Below are positions 8,916 to 18,476 of a stretch of 35,629 nt of DNA, piece by piece. The stretch is from NCBI GenBank assembly GCA_002102555.1, contig MCFL01000245.1, forward strand, positions 1 to 35,629. The letters are read 5' to 3'. This stretch comes from Catenaria anguillulae PL171 (taxonomy: Eukaryota; Blastocladiomycota; Blastocladiomycetes; Blastocladiales; Catenariaceae). The notes under the pieces are model-generated. The model had not been told where the DNA came from and did no database searches. It was given only the letters and a program-made list of their open reading frames with translations. A program made the translations under genes and the position numbers. The stretch's first letter is position 1. Each line of letters opens with the position of its first letter.

Positions 8916-10360
8916 TCATTGAGCGTCCTCGCCGGTATCTTCCATGCGCTCAAACGCTCGTCGCACCAATGTCTCAAACTTTCCCAACCAATCCTTGGTT
9001 TCCGCCGCCCTCTTCAACAAATCCTCCTGACCCTCGAGCGTCTTGGCCTTCGGCTCGAATCGCCTCAACACATTCTCGGTTAATTCTTCCTTGGTGGTCA
9101 AGCCCGTGCTCGTGCGAACTCGGGAAAGCGCGACGTAGAGCGATTGGCGGCACCGGCTGCTCAGCTTCGTCACGTAAATGTTGTCGAGCGTGAGGCCTTG
9201 CACGCCGTGTGCTGTGAGCGCGAAGGCCGGCACGAGCGGGCAGCCGTGGATATCGGCATCGACGGTCTGGAAGACGAGGTGATCGAGGTCGGCCGGGATC
9301 TTGCCGCCGCTCTTGCGGACCACAACCTCCTCGTCGTCGCGGGCGTATGCAAACTTGAACGCACCACCTTGACACGCGACTGGGTCAACGTTCCGCGGCC
9401 ACTCCGCAGGCCCACTTTGGCGAATCATCCACGCTCAAACCCTCGACCTGTACGAAGACATTGACCGGCGCTTTGCTTGGCACGACCACCGGCGAGCCAA
9501 GGTCTGAATCGGCCGTCGGCTGGAACTTGGTCTCCTTGTCAAACTCGACGTGATAAACCGACCGCATCGCACCATTCGCATTGCCCGCCAAGACGCCCTG
9601 ATTGGCTATGATTCGCATCGGCATGTCCTTGTACAAGTGCAAGACTGCCGAGATACCCGCCGTCTTCTTGCTGTTGAGCCGCCGAACGTGCGCGAGCACG
9701 TCTTCATCGAACTGCCGCCGCTCGTAGCGGCGCTGGCCGGGCAACGGCTTGCGCTTGCGCACAATGCAGGCCACTATTCGAAACATCTGCGTCCCGTTCT
9801 CGGCCGCCTCCTCGCCTGCCAATCTCAAGAACTCGATGTTGTACACGTTCCATGGCCAATCCGCCAACAAGCCCTCCCACTTCGGCGAATCATCCGCGCT
9901 CGAACCCTCGACTTGCACAAACTCGTTCACTGGCGCTTTGCTTGGCACAACGACCGGGCAGCCAAGGTTGGGGTCGGCCATCGACTGGAACTCGGTCTCC
10001 TTGTCAAGCTCGATGTGATGCACTGTGCCCATCGCCCCGTTCACGATACCCGCCAAGACGCCCTGGTTCGCTGTGATGCGGACCGGCATGCCCTTGTACA
10101 AATGGAACACGGCCGAAATGTCCGCCGTCTTCTTGCTGTCGAGCCGCCGAACCTGTGTGAGCACGTCGTCGGCAATCTCTTGCTGCTTGTACTTGCGCTG
10201 GCCAGGCAGTGGTTTGCTCTTGCGCACGATGTCGGCCACGATGCGGGACATCTTTGCACCCTTTTCCGCCGCCTCCTCACCCGCCATACGCAGGATTTCG
10301 ACATTGCATCGATGTCGCTCGTCGTTCTCGGACCAACAGCCGCCCTTGTATCACACTTGT
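8916..10360 (-). pseudogene. Pif1-type DNA helicase, C-terminal fragment, decayed
   Basis: Minus-strand reading from about 10360 shows the second helicase domain of the Pif1/Helitron helicase group. Segments like GMPVRITANQGVLAGIVNGAMGTV match the family's nucleic-acid-binding segment, and ALTAHGVQGLTLDNIYV followed by LYVALSRVRTSTGL matches the final motifs. The N-terminal ATPase motifs are absent, and an in-frame stop lies just upstream of the recognisable part. A frame change near 9400-9415 separates the two long open pieces (10287-9385 and 9428-8916). A block of about 465 bp is tandemly duplicated inside it. The origin is either a Helitron-like transposon or a host Pif1 paralogue; no Rep domain is seen. 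Confidence 0.75.
9385..10287 (-). repeat. tandem duplication of about 465 bp within the helicase fragment
   Basis: Residues encoded by 10287-9823 are repeated by 9822-9388. Both start with (M/L)AGEEAAE and run through RKxKPLPGQR, VRRL(D/N)SKKTA, PVVVPSKAPVN and DDSPKW. By eye roughly three quarters of residues are shared, so the duplication is old. It repeats the DNA-binding segment and not a whole domain. Confidence 0.8.
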
Positions 10361-11090
10361 TGATTGCGACCGCTCAAGCTCGGTGCAACACACCAACAGG
10401 TCCAACGACTCTTGGAAGATGTTTTCCATCGTTATCAACTCTGTCATGGTACAACCATATGGTGGGTGCGACAAAAACCGATGCCCTCAACTAACTGGAC
10501 GACATGACCAATGTCTCGCTGTGTCGCACGTCGCCCAGTCAGCCTTTCTCCTTTTCGTCGGCTTGTCTGCGTGCTCGAGTTGATTTGACTTACAATTGTG
10601 TGTTTAGAGAGACTGACAGCATCTTCTTTTTGTTTGAGGTAGATTCAGCATCACTTTTGCCATCCGCGAGCGAACATGGTGTCGTCATTTTTCGACGCTT
10701 CTTTTCAGCTCCTTCATTTCCTGTTTTTCCAGCCTGCTGTGTTGGACATGGATTCGGGAGTAGCACATGCCACATTAATTCTTCTTGCACAACATGCGAT
10801 TCCTCTCACATCTGCTCATGCTGGTGCCTTCCGCGACAGAGCCGAATTGTGTCAGCTGGTGCTTTCTCACACGCAGCATGATGGGTCCCATCAGTGGAGG
10901 CAACCAATGTGTTATGGTGAATGTCCCTGTTTGCTTGAAAAGTGTTTTCCATTGTACTCCATTTTAACCCATCTTTTTTGATGCGATCCATAACCATCAA
11001 TCTCTCATCAATTCCTAATGAAGCGATCTTTTTGAATCTTGTCATGATGCACGGCAGCGTTGTCATTTCCAGTTTGTCAAAAGAAATCAT
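10361..11090. other. no gene identified
   Basis: About 730 bp between the helicase remnant and the right 21-mer. A 94-codon minus-strand frame (11090-10806) contains WSTMENTFQ. A related string ITMENIFQ is encoded on the same strand near 10426, upstream of the helicase part, hinting at another duplicated fragment of the same lost element. I cannot name a protein. Confidence 0.3.
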
Positions 11091-11111
11091 GGGAGGGCTC
11101 CCCTCCGCACT
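11091..11111 (-). repeat. right copy of the 21-bp inverted repeat
   Basis: Reverse complement of 8685-8705 with one mismatch. It ends only 29 bp before the target duplication of the Mutator-like element, so the two elements abut. Confidence 0.4.
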
Positions 11112-11633
11112 GGTTTTCGTCCATGCGAGCGCAGCGAGCAGATTGTGACCTGGGGGTCACAGGGTGCTCCAAAAAGTGTAGTAACGTGACCTGCTGTCGG
11201 GCCTTCGATCCGCCGCCGATCCACCCAGGCTGTCCGCCAATATGTTTCTGACGTGTGCCACAACGGCTTCTGGAAACAGTTGTGTTTGCTCCCTCAGACG
11301 CAAGCCTCACTTTCCATATACCCTCAATTGAACCGGATCACCGGAATCGGTCTTTGTTCCCGCTTGTATAACCACTGCAAACCAGCTTCACATGATGAAT
11401 CACGTGAAGCACAACGTCGCTCCACAAGGCATGGAGTTAGGTTGAATCCCTGTTGAATCGTTCAATCCTGTTGCACTCAGCTGACCAATAACGGGCACAT
11501 TTTAATGCAAGCAGACAACAACCTCAACCTCTCTAGTCAAGCACCCTCGGTCTCCCGACCTGTCCCTCAACCCCAACCTAACCCCACCGCCATATTTATA
11601 TGACCCGAGTGCCCATGAGAGAAGATGACAGTT

Positions 11634-11693
11634 TGGTGCACTGGTTGAGCACCCGAGCCTGGGCCTGTGATACGCAGACCCGGGTTCGAACCC
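11634..11693 (+). promoter_or_regulatory. tRNA-like Pol III promoter (A-box and B-box), left arm
   Basis: The A-box matches the consensus at 10 of 11 positions and the B-box at 10 of 11. The two are about 40 bp apart, with a TATA-like motif upstream and TTTTT at 11711-11715. The acceptor and T-stems do not pair properly, so this is a tRNA-derived promoter and not a tRNA gene. Confidence 0.6.
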
Positions 11694-11877
11694 TAAGGGG
11701 GTTTTACCAGTTTTTGCATTTTGACCGTTCGTCCGACTTGAGCAAAGTGCCCCTATCTTTCATCCACTGTGGCTAAATATGGTGGGCAGTCGCCTCAATG
11801 ACCTGAGCAGTTGTGGACCAAAAACGGACAAGCCCAGGTGGCTGCTCAAAAATGCATAAACTGGTAAAACCCCCTTA

Positions 11878-11937
11878 GGGTTCGAACCCGGGTCTGCGTA
11901 TCACAGGCCCAGGGTCGGGTGCTCAACCAGTGCACCA
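11878..11937 (-). promoter_or_regulatory. tRNA-like Pol III promoter, right arm
   Basis: Mirror copy of the left-arm unit. The A-box is at 11937-11927 and the B-box at 11888-11878, read on the minus strand toward the first unit. A T-run on this strand lies at 11852-11848. Transcripts from the two arms would overlap and be complementary. Confidence 0.6.
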
Positions 11938-12473
11938 AACTGTCATCTTCTCTCATGGGCACTCGGGTCATATAAATATGGCGGTGGGGTTAGGTTGGGG
12001 TTGAGGGACAGGTCGGGAGACCGAGGGTGCTTGACTAGAGAGGTTGAGGTTGTTGTCTGCTATTTGAAATCGCACATTTATGGGCTTCATGGTGCAAAAT
12101 GGGTTCAAAGGCGCCGATCTGGCTATGGCATGGTCAGCAAGACAAGTTTGCGGTTGGTTGCGGTTGTGTGATGCAAGCCACGATCTCTCATTGTTCACCA
12201 ACGTGGCGTCGGTCAGCTGACAAAAACCATGTTTCAGATGCTTCCATGGTCACAAGCCACTACATTCATCACCGTACAAATCACAAGTGCCTGGCGGCAC
12301 TCTCTCCCAGCCCCTCCGATCGTTGACTTCACTTTTTGGAGCACCCTACGACCCCCAGGATTGTGACGACGTTAGACCAGCTAATTGTCATGCAAATTTT
12401 TACACGGAAATGTAGTCAATGATCGGCAACAGGGGCTCAGTCACGTGGATTGGTGGCTTTCAGCCCCCGATCG

Positions 12474-12504
12474 GTCCCTGCCAGCGCGGTTCGCATACCT
12501 TGTT
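12474..12504 (+). promoter_or_regulatory. 31-bp motif shared with 207-237 (copy 2)
   Basis: Identical over 31 bases to the minus strand of 207-237. Upstream it shares GGGGCTCA and CACGTG with the other copy. It lies about 70 bp before the first in-frame ATG (12575) of the ING-like gene, so it may be part of that promoter or leader. Confidence 0.4.
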
Positions 12505-12574
12505 GTCGATCCTTCGATCACGCAGAACTTCAAACATAGCGGAAGATGCATTTCTACACAGGTTTCGGCAGGCA

Positions 12575-14134
12575 ATGAAGCTGTATCAGGATTCCATGGG
12601 AGGCAAAGAAACATTCGGCAATTCATCCACTATGGCTCCTCCTTCGTCTTCCGCCCCGTCCTCGTCGAAATCAACATCCACACGGTCTGCCTCCGCGCCG
12701 GCCAAGAGCCCAAAGGACCAGACCAGAGCTGGCAGTGGGCTCGTGGGGTCCGATCCCGCGGACCCTGTGTTGCCCGACTTTTCGAGCCTTGTGCCTCATC
12801 ACCTTGACGTACTTGAGGGACTACCGACCAATTTGCGCTATCTCTACTCTAAAATCACCGATTTACAGCAAGAACTTGACTGTGCGACGGCTTGTCCCCC
12901 TGCTCCTGTTTTATGAGTCTGATTTTAACACAACGGCAGTATTTCCCGCGCATGTATATGCATGACTGTAGCTCAACTCGATCATCTTCACGCATCCACC
13001 ACGGCCATCCACGCTTCAATTCGTGACCGGATTGTTTCCACCAATTACCGTGCTGGCGTCAAAGTAGACATGCACATGGCTGCTAACCAGGCATTCTCAC
13101 ACCTTGCGGGCACAACTATTCAGCAATGCCAGCGCACAGCACAGCGTAAAGTTGATCTGGCCACCTATGCGTATGAGCTGGTTGATCGATGTGTCCTGAA
13201 ACTGGACGAGGAGCTCAAGGCGGCCGGTTTGCCGATTCAGGACGCTTACCCGGTCATTTTGGCGGCCGTATCAAGTTCTTCGGGTGGATCAGGCACATCG
13301 GCATCATCAGCTGCTGCTGCGGCCGCGTCTGGGGCAGTCACCGCGCTCGCACAAGTTCAACCGCCGGTCTCACCTCGTAAAGCCGCGCATTCTGCTGCAA
13401 CGAGCGGAACGGATGCTCATGCATCAACGGGTGGTAGGAGCAGTCGAAAGAGATCACGAGCGTGTACGGGTGAAGCACCTCGTTGTACCAGCAACACTGT
13501 TTTGACTGACATTTTGGCACTCAATCATCCCAGCGACCCCTCTTTCCGAGCATCCGACCGTGCAACCCTCATACAGCGTGTCGCCGCCCGAGAAGCCCAA
13601 AAAGGCCGACAAGAAGCAAAAGTACGTTCAAACATGTACAGTTTTGAGTGTCAAGTTTTCCTTCAATTGACCATGATATGATTATCTGTTTTTTTCCACA
13701 GGTCTACCGCCGCCGCAAATTCAAGCTCGATCTCTGCCCGCAAAGCATCTGCTCCGAAAACCGCAAAGCGCAAGTCATCTGCCCGTGATACGCCAACCGA
13801 TGATGGCGCCGACGAGGATGCAGACGCATCGTCATCCGACGCCGCCGCCGAACACTTTTCGACACCTGTTGATCCAAATGAGCCGCTGTATTGCACATGC
13901 CAAAGTGTTGCCCATGGAGAGATGGTTGCTTGTGATGATTCTGACGTACGTTTATCCCACTTGCTGCGTTTCTTGCGGTCGTTCATGCTGACCGTCATTT
14001 TGACTCCCGCTTGTTTGCGCCAGTGCCCCTATGAATGGTTCCATTATGCGTGCGTTGGGTTGACCAAGGCCCCGAAGGGCCAGTGGTATTGTTCAGAGTG
14101 CGCACTCAAGAAGAAGCGGCAAAAGAGGCATTGA
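12575..14134 (+). CDS. ING-family PHD-finger chromatin protein (4 exons)
   Basis: Proposed exons are 12575-12881, 12972-13635, 13702-13945 and 14024-14134, giving 441 residues. The N-terminus has the ING helical module (LDVLEGLPTNLRYLYSK, then KVDLATYAYELVDR). The middle is a Ser/Ala/Lys-rich linker. The last two exons encode a complete Cys4-His-Cys3 PHD finger ending in a basic KKKRQKRH tail. ING PHD fingers bind H3K4me3 and recruit acetyltransferase or deacetylase complexes. The start could be 12575 or 12632. The second intron is uncertain: the best donor (GTACGT at 13622) breaks the frame, while GTACAG at 13636 keeps it. The first intron's donor, GTGCGA, is unusual. Confidence 0.88.
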
Positions 14135-15069
14135 CGTATTCTTGTATTTTGGCCGATTGGCCTATATGCCACTGTGCGGCCGCTGTGTCCATTGTCTTGC
14201 CCTTCTTGTCCTCCTTGCTCTGACATTTGACTCTGATAGATGTCTGCATGGCCTTCAGGAGGAGTGACGCACGTTTTTTCCATGAGGTCATACGCCAATC
14301 GTAGTTTCATGTCTGAAAGCCACATACAAGTGCTTGGATTGTGATTAATCGACCTCAAACCTGCAACATTACCGGCACGAGATGCGTGAAAGCGAGAAGT
14401 AGAATGACCGGTTGGGATCAAGTTCAATGGGCCGCCGCTGCACCTTTGCTGGTGTCTTTGGGTCGTGACGGCCGGGATAAACATTGGCGCGTGTGGAAAT
14501 AGTCTCAACTGGGAGCAAGTATTAGGTCCAAATGAAAGGCGGGGAGTGTGCGATGCGATAGAGAGACGAGTCAAGACAGTTGTTGGAATTGTAATCGTTT
14601 GGTACGCAGTTGCGTGGCGGCGATGATGCGTCAAGCCCCAACATGGAGCCGCCACAATAGCGGCTTTCGATGCCATTGCGGGTTGTTGCTGCATTCTCTA
14701 CATCATGCTCGAAGCATATGAGCGAACACGCATGATGCGCTGAACCCAGCCCATTCAGCCTCACGTCAAACGCGTCAAGTGACTCGGTCATTCATCAACC
14801 ATCATTTTCTCGCAAACAGAGGCCATGTCCATGTGTTGATTATTGAGACTGGATGTGGGCTCAGCGTTCATTGAATCTCTGAGACCTGAAAAGTGCTTTT
14901 GAAGGACCTCATTCCCCAGTTACCCGTCCCAGGCACACGTTCCCTTCACTGCTCATCCGCTCATTCACACAAGCAGGCAACAAATAGACGAACACGATTC
15001 CCACTCTCCTGTTCCAACCAACATCCATTTCGCAATAGAGCTCCGACTGCGTTCAAATTTTCTTTCACC
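14135..15069. other. intergenic, no gene seen
   Basis: About 930 bp between the ING-like gene and the GPCR gene. A 216-codon minus-strand frame (14694-14044) overlaps the PHD exon antisense and resembles no family; I treat it as chance. The part after about 14890 is probably the GPCR promoter and leader. Confidence 0.5.
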
Positions 15070-18000
15070 ATGACAATCGTCCGAACGCATCTTTTCGCTT
15101 TTGCCCTGGTGGTCCTCATCACTCTCGTGGTCCACGGAAATGCAGCCCAGTTTCGCATTGCAGTCGCCCTGCCGCTGACTGGGTGTACGTTTCTTTCCTT
15201 TTTTTTAATTCCGATATATTCCATTCTTGTATCCATCTCAACCATCTTCGGAATCGCGTGTAGCTATGCAAACCGTCGCCGTCGGCGCTCGTGAAGGTTC
15301 GTCTCATCCTCTCTGCCAACGCACAACCTGAACGACACTAACATTTCGTGGCCTGGCGCATTCCCCAGTGCTTGACGCTTCTCTGGACGATGTCAACCAA
15401 TGGGCTCGCTCGACCGGAAGCAACCATTCTTTCTCCCTGCAAGTGTACGCCTGTCTCGTTTTTTCTTCTTCCAACCGCAGCCTCATGCACGTCTCTCACT
15501 GTAATTCCCCTTTCCCGTTACGTAGTATTGACACCGAAGGGCGGTTATCCACTGGTGTCAAGAGCGTTTTCGACGCCGCTCGAGGCAACGCTGTCGGTGT
15601 CATTGGCGAGTACTCGTCCTCTATCACTATTCCAATGGCACTCGCAGGCAACAACTTTCCTCTCTGGCAATGCAGCGGCTCTGCCACCTCGCCCGACTTG
15701 AGCAACAAAACCACTTTTCCCTGGTTCTTCCGCGCCTTGCCCGCCGATTCGGCTCAAGGTGTGATGATGGCCAAGTTTGTCAAGTTGATGCAATGGAAGA
15801 ACGTGGCTATCCTTTTCGCATCAGAGTATGTCTCGCGCCACGACTTTTTCCCCCCAGTTTCGTCCATTGACCAACGATCCCACGTACAATTTGCAGCGCA
15901 TACGGCACAGGCATCATGTCGACTTTTTCCGCGGAATCGCAGCGCCTCAACATCAACATTGCTACTTCGCAATCATTCACATCAGGTGATGAGACCTCCT
16001 ATTCACTGGCCCTCGAAGCTGTCCAAAACGCCGGAACCAGGGTCGTCATGTTTATGGGAACTTACCCCGATTACATTCCCATGGCCCGCCAGGCTCGCAA
16101 ACGCGGCATGATCAACGACGATTGGGTGTACATTGGTTCCGAAGGTGTGGGCAGTATTGTGGAGGAGTTGAAAAAGCCCGAGTATTCGGCTACGGATCGG
16201 GAAAACGTGAATGGACTTTTGGTTCGCCAGCTCTCTTGTCCGTCAGTTCACCTGGGCATCGCAACCACTGACTCGTTTGTGCTTGCACAGTTTACATTCC
16301 CACTCGAACGCGGACCTGCCGCCAAAGACTTCATCAACAATGTCTACCGCCGCCGCTTCCCTCAACGCTCCGACGTGCAGTCGTACGCGCTCTTCTATGC
16401 TGAATGTCTCGCGACCATGGCTCGCGGTCTCGTGCGTCTCGCTGGCTCAATTGGCGAAACCGCCGTTGTCGAGCGTCGGTACCCCAGCACAATAAACCTT
16501 CAGTCTCTCTTGACTTCGTATACGGGTATTACCGGCGCCGTCAACTATGACCAAAACGGTGATCGTGTGTCGGATTTTGCTGTCATGGTTCGTTCGTCAC
16601 ACCTCCTCTCAGCATCATCTATCCACGTGCTCAAATTTCCCACAATGTCCACTTTGTAGAATGTCTTCAACATGCAAGTTCAGCAAGCGTGGACGCTCCC
16701 CGTCTCGTCCGAGCAGGTCGTCTCCGTCACCGCTCCGCGCTTCTTCTCTGGCACCAGCAAGGTCCCATCCGACGTGCCCGCATTCATGCTCGGTTACGTC
16801 ACGTACGCGTCCATTGGTGGGATTCTCCTCCTTGGCCTCCTCGGCATTGTCGCGTTCGGCATTGTCGCCACAATCGTCTTTTTGTACATCAAGCGCAACA
16901 CGGTCGCCGTCAAGAACATGAGTCTCGTCTTCCTCGTGATCATCTCGTTCGGGTTGCTTTTTGTTGTCGGCGCTCAATCATTGTGGCTCGACGTTCCTAC
17001 CGCGATGACATGCAACTTGCAAGCCGTGCTTTTGTTGGTCGGCCTCGAGCTCGTTCTCGCAAGTGTTGCAGCAAAGGCGTACCGCATCTTCGTCATCTTT
17101 GACAATCGGACGTTGAGGAAGCTCGATTCCATGTCCAATGCGCGCCTTATCATGGGCTGCATGGTCATTGTCTCGGTTCAGGGCGCGCTCCTTCTCGGCT
17201 GGATCATGATGTCCCCACTTCAACCCGTCCTCGTTGCCTCTACCTCGGCCATCTCGTACGAATGCCGCTCGCCGAACGCAACTGTGGAAATGGTCTTCAA
17301 GACCTCGTCTCTCATTTACAACGGCATTTTGCTCATTGTTCTTTCCGTGCTCGCATACAAGACGCGCAAGGCGTACTCTGCCTTCCGCGAGTCCGTCTTC
17401 ATCTCCTACTCTGTCCAAAACATCTTCCTCTGCGGCGTTGTCGTTGCTCCATTCCTGTACTTGTCGCGCAAAGACTTTGCCTTGGCTGCGTTCTTCATCA
17501 AGTTCTCTGCCGTCCTCTACTGCGTGTGCTTCTCGTTCGGATGCCTTGTTGGCCGCATTGCCATGGCCCTCATTCTGGCCAACAAGAACGACGTCGGCGT
17601 CAAGATGAGCATGGAAGGCGGATCGTCGTCGGATGGTACCACGTCTGCCGAGCATGTACCCGGCAAGGCCTCGACGTTACATGGCAAGTACCCCGTCAAG
17701 ATTAGCAACCGCCTCTTTGAGACATGGCACACACAGCGTCTCACGCTCTTTGCGCTCGAAGGTTTCCTCGGATTGACGCGTTTGGCCAACCAAACCGAGC
17801 AGGGCAAGCTGTTCCGCCTCCGTTCGCTCCAGTTTGACCCGGCTCCTTCGTCGTACCCACTCTGCATCGAGATTCGCGCTGATTCGGCATCTTATTTGAT
17901 CCAGTTTTCCAAGGAGGAGGACAAGAGCAAGTGGGTCCGGGCGTTGTCGGTTCATTGCCTTGTCATGTCCAAGTCGTCGGCAAACCGCAGTACAAGCGGA

Positions 18001-18111
18001 AATCAGACTGGGCAGATGGGCGGCATGTCGTACACAATGTCGCAAACGGCAGGTGGTGCTCGGTCCGGAGTCGGTGCTGCATGGCAACAGTCAATGGTCC
18101 AGCACAAGTGA
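15070..18111 (+). CDS. family C (GABA-B-like) GPCR with C-terminal PH-like domain
   Basis: Seven exons (15070-15184, 15264-15296, 15369-15444, 15526-15825, 15897-16221, 16291-16587, 16660-18111) keep frame and give 865 residues. A signal peptide (about 1-25) is followed by a bilobed periplasmic-binding-like ligand domain starting QFRIAVALPLTG. Next come a short linker without a cysteine-rich domain, as in GABA-B receptors, and seven membrane segments (about 432-690). A cytoplasmic tail carries a PH-like fold (about 730-815, ending SKWVRALSV). It should act at the plasma membrane and couple an amino-acid-like ligand to G proteins; the ligand is unknown. The 69-bp fifth intron has no stop and keeps frame if retained. 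Confidence 0.9.
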
Positions 18112-18476
18112 TTTCCATCCTATCCACTCTTTGCTCTGTACATTATTCATTCCCATTGACCACATGTCGAGTGGTTCGAGCCTGTTGGCTTTTTTCTTTC
18201 ACGTTCTTTTGGCTGTGAATTGCCTTTCTCGTGTATATATACAAATTGCGTCGACTTCATTCAGAAATCTTGCAGCGGCTGCACATCAGACGATGTTGCT
18301 CGGATCCAACTCCTCGTTGTTAAACGTTCCACGCGACAATTTCGGAAAAGATGTTGATGATGTGTGCTCTGCTGTGGAATAAGCCTGGGGTGCGGGACAA
18401 GGACAATGAGTAAGATGTGGAGGAGTTACAAAAGGGCGTCGTGCGCAACAAGGCAAATGCGAGCACATAACTTCCT
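18112..18476. promoter_or_regulatory. intergenic region with TATA-like run upstream of SPO11
   Basis: 365 bp between the GPCR stop and the SPO11 start. A TATATATA run spans about 18234-18241, some 240 bp before the ATG, too far for a simple TATA box unless the leader is long. No other motif is recognised. Confidence 0.35.

Larger units (their letters stand above)
11510..12061. mobile_element. palindromic (foldback) element 2 with convergent tRNA-like units
   Basis: Inverted arms of about 213 bp, 11510-11722 and 11848-12061, differ at about two positions and enclose a 125-bp spacer. Each arm, read inward, has a TATTTATA motif (11593-11600 in the left arm). About 35 bp later comes an A-box TGGTGCACTGG (11634-11644) inside a D-arm-like GTGC/GCAC stem, then an anticodon-arm-like stem-loop (GCCTG/CAGAC), a B-box GGTTCGAACCC (11683-11693) and a T-run (11711-11715). 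The right arm mirrors this (A-box 11927-11937). GCACATTT occurs at 11495-11502 and 12072-12079, a possible target duplication slightly outside the arms. It may have inserted into the Mutator-like element. Confidence 0.8.
11150..12358. mobile_element. nonautonomous DNA transposon, Mutator-like, 1.2 kb
   Basis: Terminal inverted repeats of about 37-38 bp (11150-11186 and 12321-12358) begin CTGGGGGTC and share AGGGTGCTCCAAAAAGTG, with about three mismatches and one indel. The 9-bp sequence GATTGTGAC lies directly on both sides (11141-11149 and 12359-12367). A perfect 9-bp duplication fits the Mutator (MULE) superfamily. No transposase is encoded. Its centre is occupied by palindromic element 2. 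Confidence 0.8.

Noticed and set aside
9550-10494. 314-codon plus-strand frame
   Set aside because: It is antisense to the recognisable helicase fragment and repeats because that fragment is duplicated; no family resemblance.
11630-11700. Functional tRNA gene
   Set aside because: A- and B-boxes are good, but the acceptor stem is missing, the T-stem pairs poorly and extra bases separate the D- and anticodon-like arms.
14044-14694. 216-codon minus-strand frame
   Set aside because: It overlaps the PHD exon antisense and has no recognisable domain.
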